64,000 nt of DNA. Origin: Nereida sp. MMG025. Lineage in GTDB: Bacteria; Pseudomonadota; Alphaproteobacteria; Rhodobacterales; Rhodobacteraceae. Location of the stretch: assembly GCF_021654165.1 (NCBI RefSeq), contig NZ_JAKFZN010000002.1, positions 425,001-489,000 on the forward strand, in the 5' to 3' direction. Under the pieces are notes generated by a model that had not been told where the DNA came from, did no database searches, and saw nothing but the letters and a program-made list of their open reading frames with translations. How positions within the stretch are numbered: position 1 is the stretch's first letter; the number at the start of each line of letters is the position of its first letter. Position numbers and translations under genes: made by a program. This document shows, one piece after another, positions 53,736 to 63,536 of this stretch.

Positions 53736-54901
53736 GCCGCGCATTGGTCATCGGGGGCGGGCCTGCGGGTCTGATGGCAGCAGATACGTTGTCCAAAGCG
53801 GGGGTAAGCGTCAGGGTTTGCGAAGCCAAACCCTCAGTCGCGCGCAAGTTTCTTATGGCGGGTAAATCGGGTTTGAACCTGACCAAGGATGTGGCGTTTG
53901 ATGACCTGTTAGAAGGCTTCAACACAAGCGCGGCACGATTGCGTGCGCCCCTTCAAAAAATGGACGCGCAGCATGTGCAGCATTGGGCGCGTCATCTTGG
54001 TCAACCTGTATTCACAGGCTCGTCCAAACGGGTGTTTCCAAAAGTGATGAAGGCGTCGCCTTTGCTTCGTGCGTGGCTTGGCCAGATGGATATTGATCTG
54101 CGAACCGGGTGGCGTTGGCTCGGGTGGGATGGTGCTTTGGCGCGTTTTGCCACCCCTGACGGCGAAAGGCTGATTGAGGCCGATGTCACCATTCTGGCTT
54201 TGGGCGGGGCCAGTTGGGCGCGGCTTGGATCAGACGGCAGTTGGGCCAGTGCCCTTGCGGCGCAGAACGTTCCACTGGTGCCCTTTCAGCCCGTGAACAT
54301 GGGGTTTGTCGTGGATTGGTCCGATCACATGCAGCGTCATTTCGGGACCCCCGTAAAGGGGGTTGCCTTGCACGTGGGCTCACAGACCGAACGTGCGGAA
54401 TTTGTAATTTCGGCCCGCGGCATTGAAGGTGGCGGAATTTACTTGGTGTCCAAACCGATGCGCGATGGTGCGCCACTGACGCTTGATCTTTTGCCTGACC
54501 AGAGTGTCGAACACATCCGTCAAAAGCTGGCCCGACGTGGCAAAGCAAGCCTCACAAACCACCTGCGCAAATCGCTGCGTTTGCCCCCTGTCAAACAGGC
54601 CCTGTTGATGGAGTTTGGCCGCCCCTTGCCCGATGATCTGGCCCCGCTGATCAAAGCCTTGCCTATCAAACACAGTGGGCCGCGCTCGATGGATGAGGCC
54701 ATTTCAACCAGCGGCGGCATCTCTTGGGACGGTGTAACAGACGATCTCATGCTCAAGGCGCGGGCAGGCGTCTTTTGCGCAGGCGAGATGTTAGACTGGG
54801 ATGCCCCAACAGGCGGTTATCTTATTACGGGCTGCCTTGCGACAGGTCAGCATGCGGCCCAAGGGGCGCTTAGGTATTTGCAAGCGCGCGCACGCGCTTG
54901 A
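53732..54901 (+). CDS. TIGR03862-type flavoprotein (HI0933/YhiN-like)
   Basis: A 389-residue FAD protein. The N-terminal dinucleotide fold VIGGGPAGLMAADTLSKAG is followed by KFLMAGKSGLNLTKD, the family signature. C-terminal motif: GGISWDGV... GVFCAGEMLDWDAPTGGYLI. It is a putative NAD(P)/FAD oxidoreductase of unknown substrate. GTG 53732 overlaps the mscS stop. The last 32 bases overlap the convergent GST gene. Confidence 0.87.
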   Translation: MSRALVIGGGPAGLMAADTLSKAGVSVRVCEAKPSVARKFLMAGKSGLNLTKDVAFDDLLEGFNTSAARLRAPLQKMDAQHVQHWARHLGQPVFTGSSKRVFPKVMKASPLLRAWLGQMDIDLRTGWRWLGWDGALARFATPDGERLIEADVTILALGGASWARLGSDGSWASALAAQNVPLVPFQPVNMGFVVDWSDHMQRHFGTPVKGVALHVGSQTERAEFVISARGIEGGGIYLVSKPMRDGAPLTLDLLPDQSVEHIRQKLARRGKASLTNHLRKSLRLPPVKQALLMEFGRPLPDDLAPLIKALPIKHSGPRSMDEAISTSGGISWDGVTDDLMLKARAGVFCAGEMLDWDAPTGGYLITGCLATGQHAAQGALRYLQARARA

Positions 54902-55472
54902 ATGCATCGCGCGCCCGCAGGCGTTTTGCGTAGGCATCCACAGTTTGGTTTTCGACGGCCATCTTTGCGCTGATCGCCCAATTCAAGCAATGCACTGCAA
55001 GAATATCCGCGATCGTCATCCTTTCACCCATAAGAAACGGACCTTTGATCCGTTGTTCTAACCGTTCGATGCTTGTGGCAAATTCAGCGCGCAGGCTGTT
55101 TTTGACCTCTGGGACCCGCAACGTCTCGGGCAGAATAAAGCTGTGTTTCGCGGCCATCCAAAGAACGGCGTCCATCTCATCGAGTATAAAATTCATATGC
55201 GCATCCTGCTGCGCACGCTCCAGCGTGCCGGCAGGGTAGGTCAAATCGGCGTGTTTGTCGGCCAGATAGGTCATGATTGCGACACTGTCGGTCAAAAGGG
55301 TATCGTTCACCAAAAGCGCAGGAATTTTACCTGTGGGGTTTATGGCCTTGGCTTCGTCAGATCGCGCAGCTGCCGCAATCCATTCGTATTCAACACCCAT
55401 TTCCTCACAGGCCCAGAGAACACGGAATGCGCGGCTGGTGACGGTGCCAACCACCTTGATTGTTTCACGCAT
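54870..55472 (-). CDS. Glutathione S-transferase
   Basis: A 200-residue GST: N-terminal thioredoxin-like domain (TSRAFRVLWACEEMGVEYEW, INPTGKIPALLVND) and helical C-terminal domain (GPFLMGERMTIADILAVHCLNWA). It conjugates glutathione to electrophiles. It is two bases downstream of holA. Confidence 0.9.
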   Translation of the reverse strand: MRETIKVVGTVTSRAFRVLWACEEMGVEYEWIAAAARSDEAKAINPTGKIPALLVNDTLLTDSVAIMTYLADKHADLTYPAGTLERAQQDAHMNFILDEMDAVLWMAAKHSFILPETLRVPEVKNSLRAEFATSIERLEQRIKGPFLMGERMTIADILAVHCLNWAISAKMAVENQTVDAYAKRLRARDAFKRVRALANT

Positions 55473-55474
55473 CG

Positions 55475-56470
55475 TTATCGCCTTCCCAACATTGCCAACC
55501 GAATAAGCGCCCGCTCCATCAAAGCCATTTGTGGGGCTTGTGCGGCCGATCTAAGCTGCAAATCCGTATCCAGCAAAACCTCAAGCGCCTGCTCTAGCTT
55601 GGCTTTGCCCCACGCCTGTGACTGTCGCCGCAGGCGGTCGCCTTTGGGGCCTTTGATCCACAGGCTGTTGGGGTTCACAGCCGTGGCATGAAGCGTCCGA
55701 AAATGACGGGTTGCCCCGATGCACAGGCCCACCGGCTGCACACCTTGGCTCTGCAATTTGCGCAAAACGGGTCCAATCTGGTCGCTTCGCGCCTCCGCAA
55801 CGATATGCAAAACATCATCCAACGCAGCTTCTGTCGAAGTTGGTGCGCAGGCGGTGATATCATCAAACGTGACGGGTGTGGTATCGCCGCGTTTGTAAAG
55901 CGTGAGCTTTTCAAGCGTCTGACGAAAATCACCGGGCTCGATTTCTTGTGCCAATCCCGTCAACTGCTCCATCGCGTCACGGTCCAGTGATGTCAGACCT
56001 GCGTCCTTCAAAGCCCGTTCAATCTCTTCCCGCGTGGGTGGGTTGTCATAAATCGCAGCGGCGTAGGCATTTTTATGTGCCTCAAACGCTTTGCGAATCT
56101 TTGATGTCGGTTTGAGGTTTCCAGCGGTCACAATCAGATGTGCGTCGCCCTCTGACCAGTCTTCAAGGGCTGCAAGAATGGCAGGCGCCGCTTGATCATT
56201 GGCGTCTTCCACAAAAGCCACGCGCGGGCCCGGGAAAAAACTGATGGCCTTTAGCGCATCCAAAAGCATCGCAGGGTCCTTGCGCAGTTCAGCGCCAGAC
56301 ATGCGCGTAAGCCGCATCTCTTCTTCGCCGTTTGGACCAATCAAGGCAGGTATAATCTGCTGACGTTTGATGGCGATGCGCATGGGGTCGAGGCCATAAA
56401 TAAGCACCCCTGCCTTGCTTGTATCAGGCCTGCGGAAAAACCCGTCGGCATCGCGGGGCGACAGTTTCAT
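55475..56470 (-). CDS. holA: DNA polymerase III subunit delta
   Basis: A 331-residue clamp-loader subunit. Alphaproteobacterial HolA pattern: GVLIYGLDPMRI, then SFFPGPRVAFVEDAND, LIVTAGNLKPTSKIRKAFEA and a C-terminal helical domain. It opens the beta clamp at the replisome. The ATG overlaps the lptE stop by four bases. Confidence 0.92.
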   Translation of the reverse strand: MKLSPRDADGFFRRPDTSKAGVLIYGLDPMRIAIKRQQIIPALIGPNGEEEMRLTRMSGAELRKDPAMLLDALKAISFFPGPRVAFVEDANDQAAPAILAALEDWSEGDAHLIVTAGNLKPTSKIRKAFEAHKNAYAAAIYDNPPTREEIERALKDAGLTSLDRDAMEQLTGLAQEIEPGDFRQTLEKLTLYKRGDTTPVTFDDITACAPTSTEAALDDVLHIVAEARSDQIGPVLRKLQSQGVQPVGLCIGATRHFRTLHATAVNPNSLWIKGPKGDRLRRQSQAWGKAKLEQALEVLLDTDLQLRSAAQAPQMALMERALIRLAMLGRR

Positions 56471-56937
56471 GCCAGGCTGACCAAAAGGCGTGCGGTGATC
56501 TGATCGGCAAGGATGACCATCAACCGATCGATCGCATCGCGCTCAGCGGTTTCAGTCGCAACCGTTGTTCCCGTGGTGGAATAACTTGTGAAGTTGTCGA
56601 CGCTTCCCTGACTGACGACCGCGTCTGTCGTCAAATCGCGTAAGGTGTAGTCGACTTTGCCAATCACATTAAACTGGGTTGTCACTTGGTCAGATGTGAT
56701 TGCAATGCCATCTTCTGAAATCACCGTCGAAATACTCAGGGCATATCGCGGCGCGTTCGGTGTGCCGATCCGATCTTCGAGCGCATTGCGCAAAACGAAA
56801 TCCGTGCGCGTCTTGGGATCGAAAAAGCGAACCGCGCCGCGAAAAGGCACTTCACTGTCCAGCACAGGCCGAAAGCCGCATCCCGCCACCAAAGCGAGTG
56901 CGCCTGTCAAAACAGCTCTGCGATCAAATAACGACAT
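56467..56937 (-). CDS. lptE: LPS assembly lipoprotein LptE
   Basis: A 156-residue lipoprotein with lipobox LVAGC (Cys20) and GFRPVLDS, typical of LptE. The body has a short alpha/beta sandwich with strands [14 protein letters not shown]. It plugs the LptD barrel to insert LPS into the outer membrane. The leuS-lptE-holA order is conserved in many proteobacteria. The start overlaps leuS by 14 bases. Confidence 0.92.
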   Translation of the reverse strand: MSLFDRRAVLTGALALVAGCGFRPVLDSEVPFRGAVRFFDPKTRTDFVLRNALEDRIGTPNAPRYALSISTVISEDGIAITSDQVTTQFNVIGKVDYTLRDLTTDAVVSQGSVDNFTSYSTTGTTVATETAERDAIDRLMVILADQITARLLVSLA

Positions 56938-59467
56938 TCACAATCCGTCCCGGCACCACGATAAGTTTTTTGGGCGTGCCACCGTCCAAAGCCTTCACCA
57001 CAGCTTTGTCTGCCAGAACCAGCTTTTCAACCTCTTCTTTCGGCATGTCTTTGGGAACCGATATTTCAGAACGCCGCTTGCCGTTGATCTGGATCGGCAA
57101 GGTCACTGTATCCTCAACCAACATCGCGTCATCTGCGACAGGCCAAGCGGCATGCAAAACCAGCCCTTCGCCACCAAGGGTCGCCCACATATCCTCGGCA
57201 AGATGCGGGGTCATTGGCGACATCAGTTGGGCCAATGTCTTGGCGGCCTCGCGTTTGGCTTGGGCGCCTGCCTTTGACTTGGCCAGTGCGTTCACAAACC
57301 CATAGATCTTTGCAATCGCCGCGTTAAAGCCAAAGCTTTCGACGCCCTGCGTCACCTCAAAGATCGCTTTGTGCATGTCGCGCAAAAGCCCTTGGTCTGC
57401 GTCGTTTTGTGGGGCTTCAGAGCTGGCAATCTCTTGGGTCAGGCGCCAAACGCGCCCCAAGAACTTCGATGTCGCTTCGGCACCTGATGCTGTCCATTCC
57501 ACATCTCGTTCGGGTGGGCTGTCTGACAGAACAAACCAACGCGCGGTATCCGCGCCATAGGCCTCGACGATCGAGCGGGGATCAACCACGTTCTTCTTTG
57601 ACTTCGACATTTTGGCCGAAGGAATAATCTCGACTTCCGTCCCATCGACCAGTTTGCCATCCGTGACGTCCTCGGGCAGGTGATAGACAGGGCGGCCCTT
57701 TGCGTCTTTGGTCTGGTAAATCTCGTGGGTCACCATGCCTTGTGTGAACAAAGCATCAAAAGGCTCGATGGCGCTCGCAGGCAAGTGGCCCGTGATGTGC
57801 ATCGCGCGGGCAAAGAAGCGCGAATACAAAAGGTGCAAGATCGCATGCTCGATCCCGCCGATATATTGATCGACGTTCATCCAGTACGCGGCCTCGGCCA
57901 GATCCGTTGGTGTGTCCGCCTGCGGGCTTGTGAACCGGGCATAATACCAAGAGCTGTCGACGAAGGTGTCCATCGTGTCTGTTTCACGCTGCGCAGGCTT
58001 GCCACAAGACGGGCAGGTGCAGTCGCGCCACGTGGGATGGCGGTCCAATGGATTGCCGGGGATATCAAAACTGACATCATCAGGCAGCGTGATCGGCAAG
58101 TTCTCTTTCTTTTCGGGAACCACGCCACAATCAGCACAGTGCACCACAGGGATAGGGCAGCCCCAATACCGTTGACGGCTTAGCCCCCAGTCGCGCAAGC
58201 GATACTGCGTTTTGCCTTGGCCGACGCCCTGCGCTTCACAAAAAGCGATTGCGGCTTCAACGGCTTCATCGCCTGTTTGCACAGGCTCGCCCGCGAACCC
58301 TTTGGCATAAAACACCTTGTCCGATTTTGGCGGAACAAAGGCCTCTTGCAGATCGGGGGCGCTGTCTTCGGCTTCCAGATATACGGCCGTGATGGGCAAA
58401 TCGTATTTCGTTGCAAAGTCAAAGTCGCGTTGATCATGCGCAGGGCAGCCGAAAATCGCGCCAGTGCCATAGTCCATCAGAATGAAGTTGGCCACATAAA
58501 CGGGCAATTCCCAAGAGGTATCGAACGGATGGCGCACACGCAGGCCTGTATCAAAGCCCTTCTTGTCGGCCTTCTCTAGCGCCTCTTCCGTCGTGCCGCC
58601 CTTGCGACACTCTGCATTGAAAGCAGCCAAATCCGGGTTGTCGGCCTCAAGTTGTTTGGCCAGAGGATGATCAGGCGAAATGCCAACAAAGGATGCACCA
58701 AGCAAAGTGTCGGGCCGCGTTGTGTAAACCTCGACCCCGTCATGCCCATCCGGGCCGTTGATCAGCGAAAAGCTAAACTGAAGGCCGCGCGACTGGCCGA
58801 TCCAGTTTTCCTGCATCAACCGCACCTTTGCAGGCCAATTGTCCAGACCTTCTAGCGCGTCGCGCAACTCACCTGCCATATCGCTGATCTTAAAGAACCA
58901 CTGCGTCAGCTCGCGGCGTTCCACCTCTGCGCCAGAGCGCCAGCCCTTGCCGTCAATCACCTGCTCATTGGCCAGCACGGTCATGTCGACGGGGTCCCAA
59001 TTCACCACCGCATTTTTGCGATACACCAGATCAGACGCCAGCATATCAAGGAAAAGTGCCTGTTGCTGGCCGTAATACTCGGGATCGCAGGTCGCAAATT
59101 CGCGGCTCCAGTCGATTGACAGCCCAAGCGGTTTCATCTGTTCGCGCATCTGCGCAATGTTGCCATAGGTCCAGTCTTTTGGGTGACCGCCCGAGGCCAT
59201 CGCCGCATTTTCGGCGGGCATCCCGAAGGCATCCCACCCCATCGGGTGCAGCACATTGTGGCCGGTCGACATCTTATACCGCGCGATCACATCGCCCATG
59301 GTGTAGTTGCGCACATGCCCCATGTGCAGATTGCCAGAGGGGTAGGGAAACATCTCAAGCACGTAATACTTGGGCTTGCCGCCGTCACGGGTGGCCTTGA
59401 AGACATCCGCATCAGCCCATGCCTTTTGCCACTTTGCTTCAATCTCGGACGGGGTGTAGCGATCCAT
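56924..59467 (-). CDS. leuS: Leucyl-tRNA synthetase
   Basis: A class I synthetase of 847 residues, standard bacterial length. HIGH is [15 protein letters not shown], and KMSKS is [14 protein letters not shown]; the editing domain (CP1, [12 protein letters not shown]) and zinc-binding cysteines (CADCG; CPSCGK) are visible. It charges tRNA-Leu in the cytoplasm. It lies 77 bases downstream of the DUF3576 gene. Confidence 0.98.
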   Translation of the reverse strand: MDRYTPSEIEAKWQKAWADADVFKATRDGGKPKYYVLEMFPYPSGNLHMGHVRNYTMGDVIARYKMSTGHNVLHPMGWDAFGMPAENAAMASGGHPKDWTYGNIAQMREQMKPLGLSIDWSREFATCDPEYYGQQQALFLDMLASDLVYRKNAVVNWDPVDMTVLANEQVIDGKGWRSGAEVERRELTQWFFKISDMAGELRDALEGLDNWPAKVRLMQENWIGQSRGLQFSFSLINGPDGHDGVEVYTTRPDTLLGASFVGISPDHPLAKQLEADNPDLAAFNAECRKGGTTEEALEKADKKGFDTGLRVRHPFDTSWELPVYVANFILMDYGTGAIFGCPAHDQRDFDFATKYDLPITAVYLEAEDSAPDLQEAFVPPKSDKVFYAKGFAGEPVQTGDEAVEAAIAFCEAQGVGQGKTQYRLRDWGLSRQRYWGCPIPVVHCADCGVVPEKKENLPITLPDDVSFDIPGNPLDRHPTWRDCTCPSCGKPAQRETDTMDTFVDSSWYYARFTSPQADTPTDLAEAAYWMNVDQYIGGIEHAILHLLYSRFFARAMHITGHLPASAIEPFDALFTQGMVTHEIYQTKDAKGRPVYHLPEDVTDGKLVDGTEVEIIPSAKMSKSKKNVVDPRSIVEAYGADTARWFVLSDSPPERDVEWTASGAEATSKFLGRVWRLTQEIASSEAPQNDADQGLLRDMHKAIFEVTQGVESFGFNAAIAKIYGFVNALAKSKAGAQAKREAAKTLAQLMSPMTPHLAEDMWATLGGEGLVLHAAWPVADDAMLVEDTVTLPIQINGKRRSEISVPKDMPKEEVEKLVLADKAVVKALDGGTPKKLIVVPGRIVNVVI

Positions 59468-59544
59468 CGATGTGATCCTTTAGAAATACAAACGCCGGGC
59501 AGATAAGCGCCCGGCGTGGTGATACTGCCCGTTGGGCAAATTGG

Positions 59545-60033
59545 CTAGAGGCGACTGTCTGCGATCCGAAGCTGCCGCGCACGTGTCATGATCGCATCTT
59601 CAATGGCGCGCACCGTATCCACATCGGCGGGCCCACTTCGGGTTTGCAGTGAGACGTTGATGCTGCGCGCATCCAAGGCGGGGTCGCGAATGAAAATTGT
59701 GGCGCGATAGGCGCGGCTGCCACCCGGGGGGGTGCCAAAGCCCGTGACAATCAGGCCGGTAAACGGATCAGCACCCTGAATGGGCAGGAAGTTCAATACA
59801 TCCAGCGACGCATTCCAAAGATACTTGTTGACCTCAACGGTCACATTCGGGTCGTCGTTATTCTGGAACAGGTCCCAAATCGTGCTTTCGCGCTCTTCAA
59901 TAAACCCGTCAGGAATGGCATCTTCATCTGCCGCATTATTGGGATCACGAATGTCTGAAAACGTGCCACAGGCTGACAAAGCAAAGGCCACGCCTGCGAA
60001 AAGGCTATATTTCAACATATTTGCGCGCTGCAT
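59545..60033 (-). CDS. DUF3576 lipoprotein
   Basis: A 162-residue lipoprotein (lipobox ALSAC, Cys21). The body (STIWDLFQNNDDPNVTVEVNKYLWNASLDVLNFLPIQ) matches the DUF3576 family of alphaproteobacteria. Function unknown, probably outer-membrane. The ATG at 60033 is preferred; one at 60018 lacks a ribosome-binding site. It is probably cotranscribed with leuS. Confidence 0.9.
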   Translation of the reverse strand: MQRANMLKYSLFAGVAFALSACGTFSDIRDPNNAADEDAIPDGFIEERESTIWDLFQNNDDPNVTVEVNKYLWNASLDVLNFLPIQGADPFTGLIVTGFGTPPGGSRAYRATIFIRDPALDARSINVSLQTRSGPADVDTVRAIEDAIMTRARQLRIADSRL

Positions 60034-60323
60034 TATCTGCCTAGCCTCAAGTCATTGGGTCCTAGACATTATGTAACGGGGCGGCCCTTGCGCCACAAGC
60101 CAAATTGAAAAGGGCAGGCGTTGCCACATTTTGGCCATGTTTGCGGGGCGTGCGGGCCTTGATCGGGGGTGTTGTGGCAAAGATGCACCACGCTGTCGCT
60201 AGTTCGCCACGCACCCAAACGGCTTTCTTGCAATGATCGGGCTTACAAGCGACACAGCGGCATACATCAACACGGATTCCCCTGTGTTGAGGTGCACCTT
60301 TTTATAACGAGGGAAAAATCGAG

Positions 60324-61301
60324 ATGAAAAAGATTCTCTTTGCAACAACAGCTCTGGTCGCCACTGCAGGCGTCGCAGCTGCTGAAGTTTCGGTAACTGG
60401 TTTTGCCGAAATGGGTCTGTTCGACGACGGCACAAACGACGTGCAGTTCTTCACAGACATCGACGCTACACTGACAATGACAGGCGAAACTGACGGCGGT
60501 TTGTCGTTCGGTGCAGCTCTGGACTTGGACGAAGCAGCTGGCGCAGCCACACAAAACAACGCTGACGATGGCGGCATCGCTATCTTCGTTTCGGGCGGCT
60601 TCGGTACAGTAACTCTGGGCGACACAGACGGCGCTCTGGACTGGGCCATGACCGAAACTTGGGTTGGTGGTTCGCTTGGTGACGAGCATACATCACACGA
60701 CGGTGCAAACGGCAACGGTTACCACGACGGTCTGGGTGACAACGACGGCCAGATCCTGCGTTACGAATATTCATTCGACGCGTTCTCGGTTGCTGTTTCG
60801 GCCATGCAAATGGACGACAACGGTGGTGGCGTAGTTGGTACAACCAACGCATCGGCTAACCTTGACGAAGTCATCGGCCTTGGCGTGAAATACGCTCTGG
60901 ACCTTGGCGGCACAACTGTTGATCTGGGCCTTGGCTACCAAACTGGTGGCGTAGCTGGCACAGGTACAAATTTTGACGCAATCGGCCTGTCGGCTGCTGC
61001 AACACTGGCAAACGGTGTTGGCGTAGTATTCAACTACTCGAACGTTGAAGATGATGCTAGCACAGTTGACGTAGACCACCTTGGTCTGGGCGTTTCCTAC
61101 ACAATGGACGCTCTGACAGTTGGTGTTAACTGGGGTGAATACGACGACAAAGTTTCGAACACTTCGGTTTCGGGCGTTGGTCTCGTAGCTAACTACGACC
61201 TCGGTGGCGGTGCAGTTGCACAGTTCGGTTACGCATCGAACGACACAGCTGCTACTGGCAACGAAGACAAGTGGTCGCTTGGTCTGGCTCTGAGCTTCTA
61301 A
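60324..61301 (+). CDS. Rhodobacter-type porin
   Basis: A 325-residue outer-membrane beta-barrel with a signal peptide (LVATAGVAAAE) and C-terminal Phe (LGLALSF). The strands alternate (VSVTGFAEMGLFD; FGTVTLGDTDGAL) as in Rhodobacter-type general porins of about 300 residues. It is very acidic. Codon use is restricted and distinctive (many GCT, ACA, GAC), indicating high expression. GAGGG precedes the ATG; a UUCG-loop terminator follows. Confidence 0.93.
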   Translation: MKKILFATTALVATAGVAAAEVSVTGFAEMGLFDDGTNDVQFFTDIDATLTMTGETDGGLSFGAALDLDEAAGAATQNNADDGGIAIFVSGGFGTVTLGDTDGALDWAMTETWVGGSLGDEHTSHDGANGNGYHDGLGDNDGQILRYEYSFDAFSVAVSAMQMDDNGGGVVGTTNASANLDEVIGLGVKYALDLGGTTVDLGLGYQTGGVAGTGTNFDAIGLSAAATLANGVGVVFNYSNVEDDASTVDVDHLGLGVSYTMDALTVGVNWGEYDDKVSNTSVSGVGLVANYDLGGGAVAQFGYASNDTAATGNEDKWSLGLALSF

Positions 61302-61330
61302 GCTTAAGTCACTACCGACTATTTACAGGG

Positions 61331-61363
61331 AAGAGCGTACCTTCGGGTGCGCTCTTTTCTTTT
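61331..61363 (+). terminator. Porin terminator
   Basis: AAGAGCGTACC (61331-61341), loop TTCG, GGTGCGCTCTT (61346-61356), one T:G pair, then TTTTCTTTT. A stable UUCG tetraloop closed by C:G. It lies 29 bases after the porin stop. Confidence 0.92.
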
Positions 61364-61417
61364 GGGCCGCGCTGCGCGATACCGATTGCAATATGGCAAT
61401 CGCAAAGGGGCAGCGCC

Positions 61418-62896
61418 GTGGACAAAGACCTACAAATGAAATTGCAGCGTGCCTATGACAACGGAATGCGCGCCATTGCTGCCAAACAGGTTGATAAAGC
61501 CTACGCTATTTTCCAAGCCGTTTTGAAAGCAGCCCCCTCCCACGGCCCCACGCACCTGCAGATGGGAATGATCGAAAACGCGCGCAAAAACGGGCTGACT
61601 GCACTCAACCACTTTGCTGTGGCAGCAAAGCTGATGCCACGCGAGCCTGTGGTCTGGACAAAATACGGCGCGGCCCTGCTCAATGAAAACCGCGATGCAG
61701 AGGCGCTGAAGGCACTGGGCAAGGCCGAACGCCTCAACCCCAATTCCTATCCGACCATCAGTTGCTTGATCCAAGCCCACCAACGGTCTGGGGACTTCAA
61801 AAAGGCCAAGGTCTATTTGCGCAAGGCACTCAAGCAGCGGCCCCACGATGGCCGCCTTTACCGCCTCCTGTCAATGTCACACACGTTCAGCGAAGGGGAT
61901 GAGCAACTCTCCAAAATGCTAAGCGTGAACCCTGATGCACTGGAAGACGACCTGTCGCGCGCACAACTTGAATTCGGTCTCGCCAAGGCATTCGAAGATA
62001 TCGGTCAATACGCCAAATCCTTCGAATACCTCCAGAAGGCCAATGCCCGCGCCAAAACCGCATACCCCTATGATCCCCAAGCGCGCACCCGCTCGATCCA
62101 GTCCTATCAGGCAGCCCAGTCAGATGTGGACTATACAGTGCCCCTGCCCGATGCCGTTGAGGACGCCCCGATTTTCGTGACGGGGATGCCGCGGTCTGGC
62201 ACGACCCTCATTGAACAAATCATCGCAGCCCATTCCAACGTCACCAGCCTGGGCGAGACAGGCTTTATGCGCACCCGCGTCCAGCGCCTGTTGCAAAATG
62301 GCAAAACCTTCCATCACCTCAATGATGTTTCGGACAAACTGCGCAAAGTGGTTGCCGAGGGCTATCTGTCCGACGTCGCCATCCGCGCGCCCAAAGCGCA
62401 GCGGACAGTTGATAAATCCATCGGCACCTATCTATGCCTTGGCGTTGTGAAACAGATCATGCCGAACGCCAAATTCATCATCGTGCGCCGCGATCCGCGC
62501 GATACACTTTTGTCGATCTATCGCAATTTCTTTGATCAAGGCACACATCGCTATGCCTATGATTTCGACACTTTGGCCCATGAATATGCCAGCTTTGTCG
62601 ATATGGTAGAGTTCTGGAAAACCAAGATGCCAGAGGCGATTTATGAAGCGGATTACGACGCACTTGTCGCAGACCCAGAACCCCAATCGCGGGCCTTGAT
62701 TGCCGCAGCGGGGCTGGACTGGGAGGACCGATGCCTCGATTTTCATAAGTCGAAAACCTCGGTCAAAACCCTCAGCTTGGCACAAGTCCGGCAGCCGATT
62801 TACAAATCATCGCAAAAAGCATGGCAACGCTACGGCGACGCTATAAATCCATTGCTAGACGCATTGGAAAAGAGAGGCATCCATGTCCCTGACTGA
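61418..62896 (+). CDS. TPR-sulfotransferase
   Basis: A 492-residue protein. GTG 61418 has AAAGGGG seven bases upstream, better than an ATG further on. Residues about 5-225 are tetratricopeptide repeats (AIFQAVLKAAPSHGPTHLQMG). The C-terminal half is a PAPS-dependent sulfotransferase: PAPS 5' loop VTGMPRSGTTLIEQ, 3'-phosphate site FIIVRRDPRDTLLSIYRNFF. It should sulfate a protein, glycan or small acceptor. Its PAP by-product would be cleared by the cysQ product. Confidence 0.9.
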   Translation: MDKDLQMKLQRAYDNGMRAIAAKQVDKAYAIFQAVLKAAPSHGPTHLQMGMIENARKNGLTALNHFAVAAKLMPREPVVWTKYGAALLNENRDAEALKALGKAERLNPNSYPTISCLIQAHQRSGDFKKAKVYLRKALKQRPHDGRLYRLLSMSHTFSEGDEQLSKMLSVNPDALEDDLSRAQLEFGLAKAFEDIGQYAKSFEYLQKANARAKTAYPYDPQARTRSIQSYQAAQSDVDYTVPLPDAVEDAPIFVTGMPRSGTTLIEQIIAAHSNVTSLGETGFMRTRVQRLLQNGKTFHHLNDVSDKLRKVVAEGYLSDVAIRAPKAQRTVDKSIGTYLCLGVVKQIMPNAKFIIVRRDPRDTLLSIYRNFFDQGTHRYAYDFDTLAHEYASFVDMVEFWKTKMPEAIYEADYDALVADPEPQSRALIAAAGLDWEDRCLDFHKSKTSVKTLSLAQVRQPIYKSSQKAWQRYGDAINPLLDALEKRGIHVPD

Positions 62897-63536
62897 GATT
62901 GAAGCGCGTATAGACCAAGCCTGCATCGCCGCGGGACGCGACCGCGCGGATGTGCATTTGATTGCAGTGTCCAAAGTCCAGCCCAATGAACGCGTCCAAG
63001 CCGTGCTAAGCCAAGGCCACCGTCATTTCGGCGAAAACAAAGTGCAGGAAGCCGCGGGCAAATGGCCCGATTTTCGCGCAGCGTTCGAGGATGTGAAGGT
63101 CGATTTGATCGGCCCGTTGCAAACCAACAAGGCACGCCAAGCGATCGAGCTGTTCGACGCGATACATTCCGTTGACCGCCCAAAACTTGCCAAAACTCTT
63201 GCGCGGCTTGCCCAAGAAACGGGCGCCTGCCCCGATTTGTTCATCCAGGTCAACACGGGCGAAGAGCCGCAAAAGGCCGGTGTGATCCCGTCTGACGCCG
63301 ATGCGTTCATCGCCGACTGCCGCGCGATGGACCTGCCGGTAAAGGGCCTCATGTGTCTGCCGCCTGCGCACGAAGAACCATCATTGCACTTTGCGCTCTT
63401 GGCCAAGATTGCCGAACGCAACGGCCTGGCAGGCCTGTCGATGGGAATGAGCGGTGATTTCGAAAGCGCCATCGCTCTTGGTGCAACCCACGTCCGTGTA
63501 GGGTCGGCTATCTTTGGCGAACGCGACTACGGCTAG
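62883..63536 (+). CDS. yggS: YggS-family PLP homeostasis protein
   Basis: A 217-residue PLP-binding protein (alanine-racemase N-terminal fold). PLP lysine in IAVSKVQPNERV; LIGPLQTNKARQA; LSMGMSGDFESAIALG and VRVGSAIFGERDY are standard. It maintains PLP and amino-acid balance. It overlaps the sulfotransferase 3' end by 14 bases. Confidence 0.93.
   Translation: MSLTEIEARIDQACIAAGRDRADVHLIAVSKVQPNERVQAVLSQGHRHFGENKVQEAAGKWPDFRAAFEDVKVDLIGPLQTNKARQAIELFDAIHSVDRPKLAKTLARLAQETGACPDLFIQVNTGEEPQKAGVIPSDADAFIADCRAMDLPVKGLMCLPPAHEEPSLHFALLAKIAERNGLAGLSMGMSGDFESAIALGATHVRVGSAIFGERDYG

Noticed and set aside
60303-60308. TATAAC just before the porin as a -10 box.
   Set aside because: No -35 at 16-18 bases and too near the start codon to leave a leader with the ribosome-binding site. 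The 290-base stretch 60034-60323 holds no other clear signal.
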